Shown: positions 21,591 to 23,651 of the stretch, piece by piece
Layout of the letters: every line of letters begins with the position of its first letter
How positions within the stretch are numbered: the stretch's first letter is position 1
Assembly: GCA_009391845.1 (NCBI GenBank)
Contig: QWJG01000009.1
Coordinates: forward strand, 1-23,651
Source: Chloroflexota bacterium
GTDB lineage: Bacteria; Chloroflexota; Dehalococcoidia; UBA2979
Length of the DNA: 23,651 bases
Direction: 5' to 3'
Made by a program: the position numbers and the translations under genes
Notes under the pieces: generated by a model
The model's database searches: none
What the model saw: the letters and a program-made list of their open reading frames with translations, nothing else
What the model was told of the DNA's origin: nothing

Positions 21591-21964
21591 TAGCGCCACT
21601 CCAGGGCGCCACGGCGCCAGGCGTAGGCAAGCCCGAAGGCGAGGATGCCGATGAAGATCGCGGCCTTGACCAGGGTCTCGACCGCCTGCTCTGCGTGGAC
21701 AACCGCCCACGGATAGAGGAAGACGACCTCGACATCGAAGATGACGAAGCCAAGGGCGAACAGGTAGTAGCGGGCGTTGAACTGGCCCCACGAGCCACCC
21801 TCGGCGATCACGCCGCACTCGTAGGTGGCGTCCTTGATCGGATCGTGGTTCTCGGGGCGGATCTTGAAGCGGTAGAGGAGATAGGAAACCGACAGGGGTA
21901 GCGCCGGAAATGCGAGCGCGACCCCCAACAGAATGACGACTCGCCCGAACTGCTCCGGGATCAC
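21590..21964 (-). CDS. nuoA: NADH-quinone oxidoreductase subunit A
   Basis: A 124-residue, three-helix membrane subunit near the quinone site. YECGVIAEGGSWGQFNARYY holds the conserved Cys-containing loop and is followed by LFALGFVIFDVEVVFLYPWA, with the Asp/Glu pair of helix 2. The start is set at GTG 21964 because AGGAGG lies 7 nt before it. The open frame continues to an ATG at 22039, but those residues overlap the predicted -10 box. First gene of the operon. Confidence 0.95.
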   Translation of the reverse strand: MIPEQFGRVVILLGVALAFPALPLSVSYLLYRFKIRPENHDPIKDATYECGVIAEGGSWGQFNARYYLFALGFVIFDVEVVFLYPWAVVHAEQAVETLVKAAIFIGILAFGLAYAWRRGALEWR

Positions 21965-21971
21965 TCGCGGC

Positions 21972-21977
21972 CCTCCT
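21972..21977 (-). promoter_or_regulatory. ribosome binding site that decides the nuoA start
   Basis: AGGAGG on the minus strand is 7 nt before GTG 21964. No comparable site precedes the ATG at 22039. Confidence 0.8.
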
Positions 21978-22029
21978 GGAGAGGCCCCGGCTGTCCTTCG
22001 GGTGAGGGGACAGGGGCTCACGCGGTGGG

Positions 22030-22058
22030 AACGTAGCACGGCGTCTAATGGCGTTCAA
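22030..22058 (-). promoter_or_regulatory. nuo operon promoter
   Basis: Minus-strand TTGAAC (22058-22053, 4/6 match to -35) and TACGTT (22035-22030) are 17 nt apart, with TGC before the -10 box making it an extended -10. Transcription would start near 22023, giving a leader of about 60 nt before nuoA. Confidence 0.5.
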
Positions 22059-22088
22059 TGAAACGGGAGCAAGCGCCCGTCAGCGTTG

Positions 22089-22118
22089 TTGACCCGATGA
22101 TCACCACCCCGCTAGAGT
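22089..22118 (+). promoter_or_regulatory. promoter for the DUF35-thiolase genes
   Basis: TTGACC (22089-22094, 5/6) and TAGAGT (22113-22118, 4/6) are 18 nt apart. Its -35 box is only 30 nt from that of the divergent nuo promoter, so a regulator binding between them could control both. The predicted leader is about 190 nt. I see no known riboswitch in it. Confidence 0.5.
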
Positions 22119-22313
22119 GCGCCCCGGTCGCGACCTCGGCGCGAACCGGCCCCTTGGAACCGCTCGCGCACCGCATGGTCCGCAGGCTCCCCAGAGGCCA
22201 GGCGGTCGATCACGGCCTCGGCCCCGTTTCCGAATCGGGTTCCGAGCAGCGTCCACGAGCACAGGGCGACGTCCCACGAGGGGCGCACCCGCCTGGATCA
22301 GAAAGGAGCGGGA

Positions 22314-22733
22314 GTGGCCGACTACAACAAGCCCATCCCGAGCCCGGACCCGTATGTGACCCAGCCGTTCTGGGACGGTGCCAAGGAGGGGAAGTTGATG
22401 CTCCCCCGCTGCACCTCCTGCAACCGGGTGCACTGGTACCCGCGGATCATGTGCCCGCATTGCTACAGCTCCTCGATTGAGTGGTTCGAGGCAAGCGGCG
22501 AGGGCTACATCCACACCTATGCGGTACAGAACCGCGCATTCGGCCCCTGGGGCGAGGAGACGCCGTACGCCACCGCGTACATCGACCTCAAAGAGGGCGA
22601 CCGGATGTTCACGGCGCTGCGCGGCGTGGACGCCGAGCACCCCGAAACGATCAAGATCGGCGCCAAAGTGAAGATCGAGTTCGATCAGGCCAGCGACGAC
22701 GTCTTCGTGCCCTACTGGCGCGTGGTCGACTAG
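22314..22733 (+). CDS. Zn-ribbon / OB-fold protein (DUF35 family)
   Basis: A 139-residue acyl-CoA-associated protein. A rubredoxin-like zinc ribbon, C33-x2-C36-x10-C47-x2-C50, is followed by an OB fold (about 55-130). Such proteins pair with thiolase-like enzymes, either as a subunit of acetoacetyl-CoA thiolase/HMG-CoA synthase complexes or, in Ltp2-type steroid aldolases, as the partner that shapes the acyl-CoA pocket. The GTG at 22314 has AGGAG 5 nt upstream. The thiolase-like gene starts 70 nt downstream, which strongly suggests that these two proteins form one enzyme. The reaction is not known. Confidence 0.92.
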   Translation: MADYNKPIPSPDPYVTQPFWDGAKEGKLMLPRCTSCNRVHWYPRIMCPHCYSSSIEWFEASGEGYIHTYAVQNRAFGPWGEETPYATAYIDLKEGDRMFTALRGVDAEHPETIKIGAKVKIEFDQASDDVFVPYWRVVD

Positions 22734-22803
22734 CCCGCCCTGCTTCGAACGATCGCGACCATCGCGGGCCGCGACGACCGCGAGGGCGCTAAGGAGCGAA
22801 CGT

Positions 22804-23651
22804 ATGCCGAGCAACCCATCCATGAGCGCCGCGATCGTCGCGGCCGCTGAATCCGACAAGATCGGATACATCGAAGAGGGCACGACCGCCCTCAACCTCC
22901 ACATCGAGGCGATTCGCAACGTCTGCGACGCGGCCGGCATCTCGCCCGGCCAGATCGAAGGCATCTTCGCCACCAACCACTCGAACATGCTGGCCGAGTA
23001 CCTGGGCATTCACCCGAAGTACATCGACACCACCAGCGTCGGTGGCTGTTCCTTCCAGATGCACGTCCACCATGCGATGGCGGCAATCAACGCCGGCATC
23101 ATTGACATCGCGGTGGTCAGCCACGGTGAAGCGGGCTACTCGTCCCGCAAGAACCAGGGCAACGGCACCCTGCGCGGGGGCGGCGGCGACGCCTGGCTCC
23201 CCAGCGCGCAGTTCGGTGGCGGCCCCTACGGCGCGTGGGGCCCGCCGTCCTACTACGCCCACGCCCTCACCCGCCACATGCACCAGTGGGGTTCGACGAA
23301 GGAAGACTTCGCGAACATCGCCGTCGCCACGCGCGAATGGGCGATGCTGAACCCGCGCGCGGTCATGCACTCGAAGGAGACCAACCCGCGCGGTGGCCCG
23401 ATCACCGTCCAGGATGTGCTCGACTCGCGGATGATCGTCTGGCCGCTGAACATCCTCGACATCTGCCTCGTCACCGACCACGGTGGCGCGGTGATCGTGG
23501 CATCGGCCGAGAAGGCCCGCTCGTTCAAGACCCCACCGGTCTGGATCGCGGGTGCCGGTGAAAGCCAGAGCCACGCCGACATGCTCGAGATGGACGACTT
23601 CACGGCGACCTCGGCGAAGGCGTCGAGCGAAGCTGCCTACCGGATGGCCGG
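22804..23651 (+). CDS. thiolase-superfamily protein (SCP-x/Ltp-like), 3' end beyond the window
   Basis: ATG 22804 has AAGGAG 7 nt upstream, and the frame stays open for 282 codons to the window end. The N-terminal thiolase fold shows IEAIRNVCDAAGISPGQIEG, then SVGGCSFQMHVHHAMAAINA, with C82 at the place of the reactive Cys of thiolases, and IIDIAVVSHGEAGYSSR. The mid-part LNILDICLVTDHGGAVIVAS is typical of acetyl-CoA acetyltransferase/SCP-x and Ltp2-type proteins. With the DUF35 partner it would act on acyl-CoA substrates, by either thiolysis or retro-aldol cleavage. The C-terminal catalytic residues that would decide between these are outside the window. Confidence 0.9.
   Translation, partial: MPSNPSMSAAIVAAAESDKIGYIEEGTTALNLHIEAIRNVCDAAGISPGQIEGIFATNHSNMLAEYLGIHPKYIDTTSVGGCSFQMHVHHAMAAINAGIIDIAVVSHGEAGYSSRKNQGNGTLRGGGGDAWLPSAQFGGGPYGAWGPPSYYAHALTRHMHQWGSTKEDFANIAVATREWAMLNPRAVMHSKETNPRGGPITVQDVLDSRMIVWPLNILDICLVTDHGGAVIVASAEKARSFKTPPVWIAGAGESQSHADMLEMDDFTATSAKASSEAAYRMA

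Noticed and set aside
21591..22058. NuoC extended to 352 residues
   Set aside because: The added residues overlap nuoA in another frame and match nothing. GTG 21590 gives a normal NuoC.
1..23651. CRISPR arrays, tRNA or rRNA genes
   Set aside because: No regularly spaced repeats, and no tRNA or rRNA consensus segments, were found on either strand.

Overview
The window is about 70% GC outside one segment. It looks like a chromosomal piece from a GC-rich Chloroflexota bacterium (Dehalococcoidia/SAR202/Tepidiforma-like). That placement is an inference from gene content and style: a GMC oxidoreductase with a small subunit-3 partner, a DUF35 plus thiolase pair, and a compact complex I operon. No marker was tested. 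I see no tRNA, rRNA, CRISPR array, transposase or integrase.

Layout. (1) 5-2320, plus strand: tatD, then an unusual fusion of a PspC membrane domain to a trans-polyprenyl diphosphate synthase. (2) 2402-5584, plus strand: a lower-GC, probably acquired gene. When two single-base homopolymer frameshifts are undone it reads as one protein of about 1060 residues: a putative restriction-like nuclease domain, a STAND/NACHT-type ATPase, and a long helical C-terminus. This is the layout of single-gene anti-phage systems. (3) 5585-6004: a tail without a recognisable gene that ends in a well-formed promoter only 6 nt from the next ATG. (4) 6005-8076, plus strand: GMC-family flavoprotein and its small partner, overlapping by 1 nt. 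(5) 8099-12427, minus strand: recO, a 465-nt GC-rich gap full of inverted repeats, recR, dnaX and ybeY. (6) 12471-21964, minus strand: an almost gapless NADH dehydrogenase (complex I) operon, nuoA-C-D-H-J-K-[62-aa ORF]-L-M-N. (7) 22030-22118: divergent promoters. (8) 22314-23651, plus strand: a Zn-ribbon/OB-fold (DUF35) protein followed by a thiolase-like gene cut by the window edge.

How they work together. dnaX and recR form the usual replication/repair pair, and recO is RecR's partner in loading RecA at gaps. ybeY lies between nuoN and dnaX. The nuo genes overlap exactly where nuoB, nuoEFG and nuoI normally sit. The operon therefore holds every subunit that carries no Fe-S cluster and none that does, so the Fe-S subunits must be encoded elsewhere or be absent. 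The most interesting items are the frameshifted nuclease-STAND gene, the PspC-prenyl synthase fusion, and this selective gap in the nuo operon.
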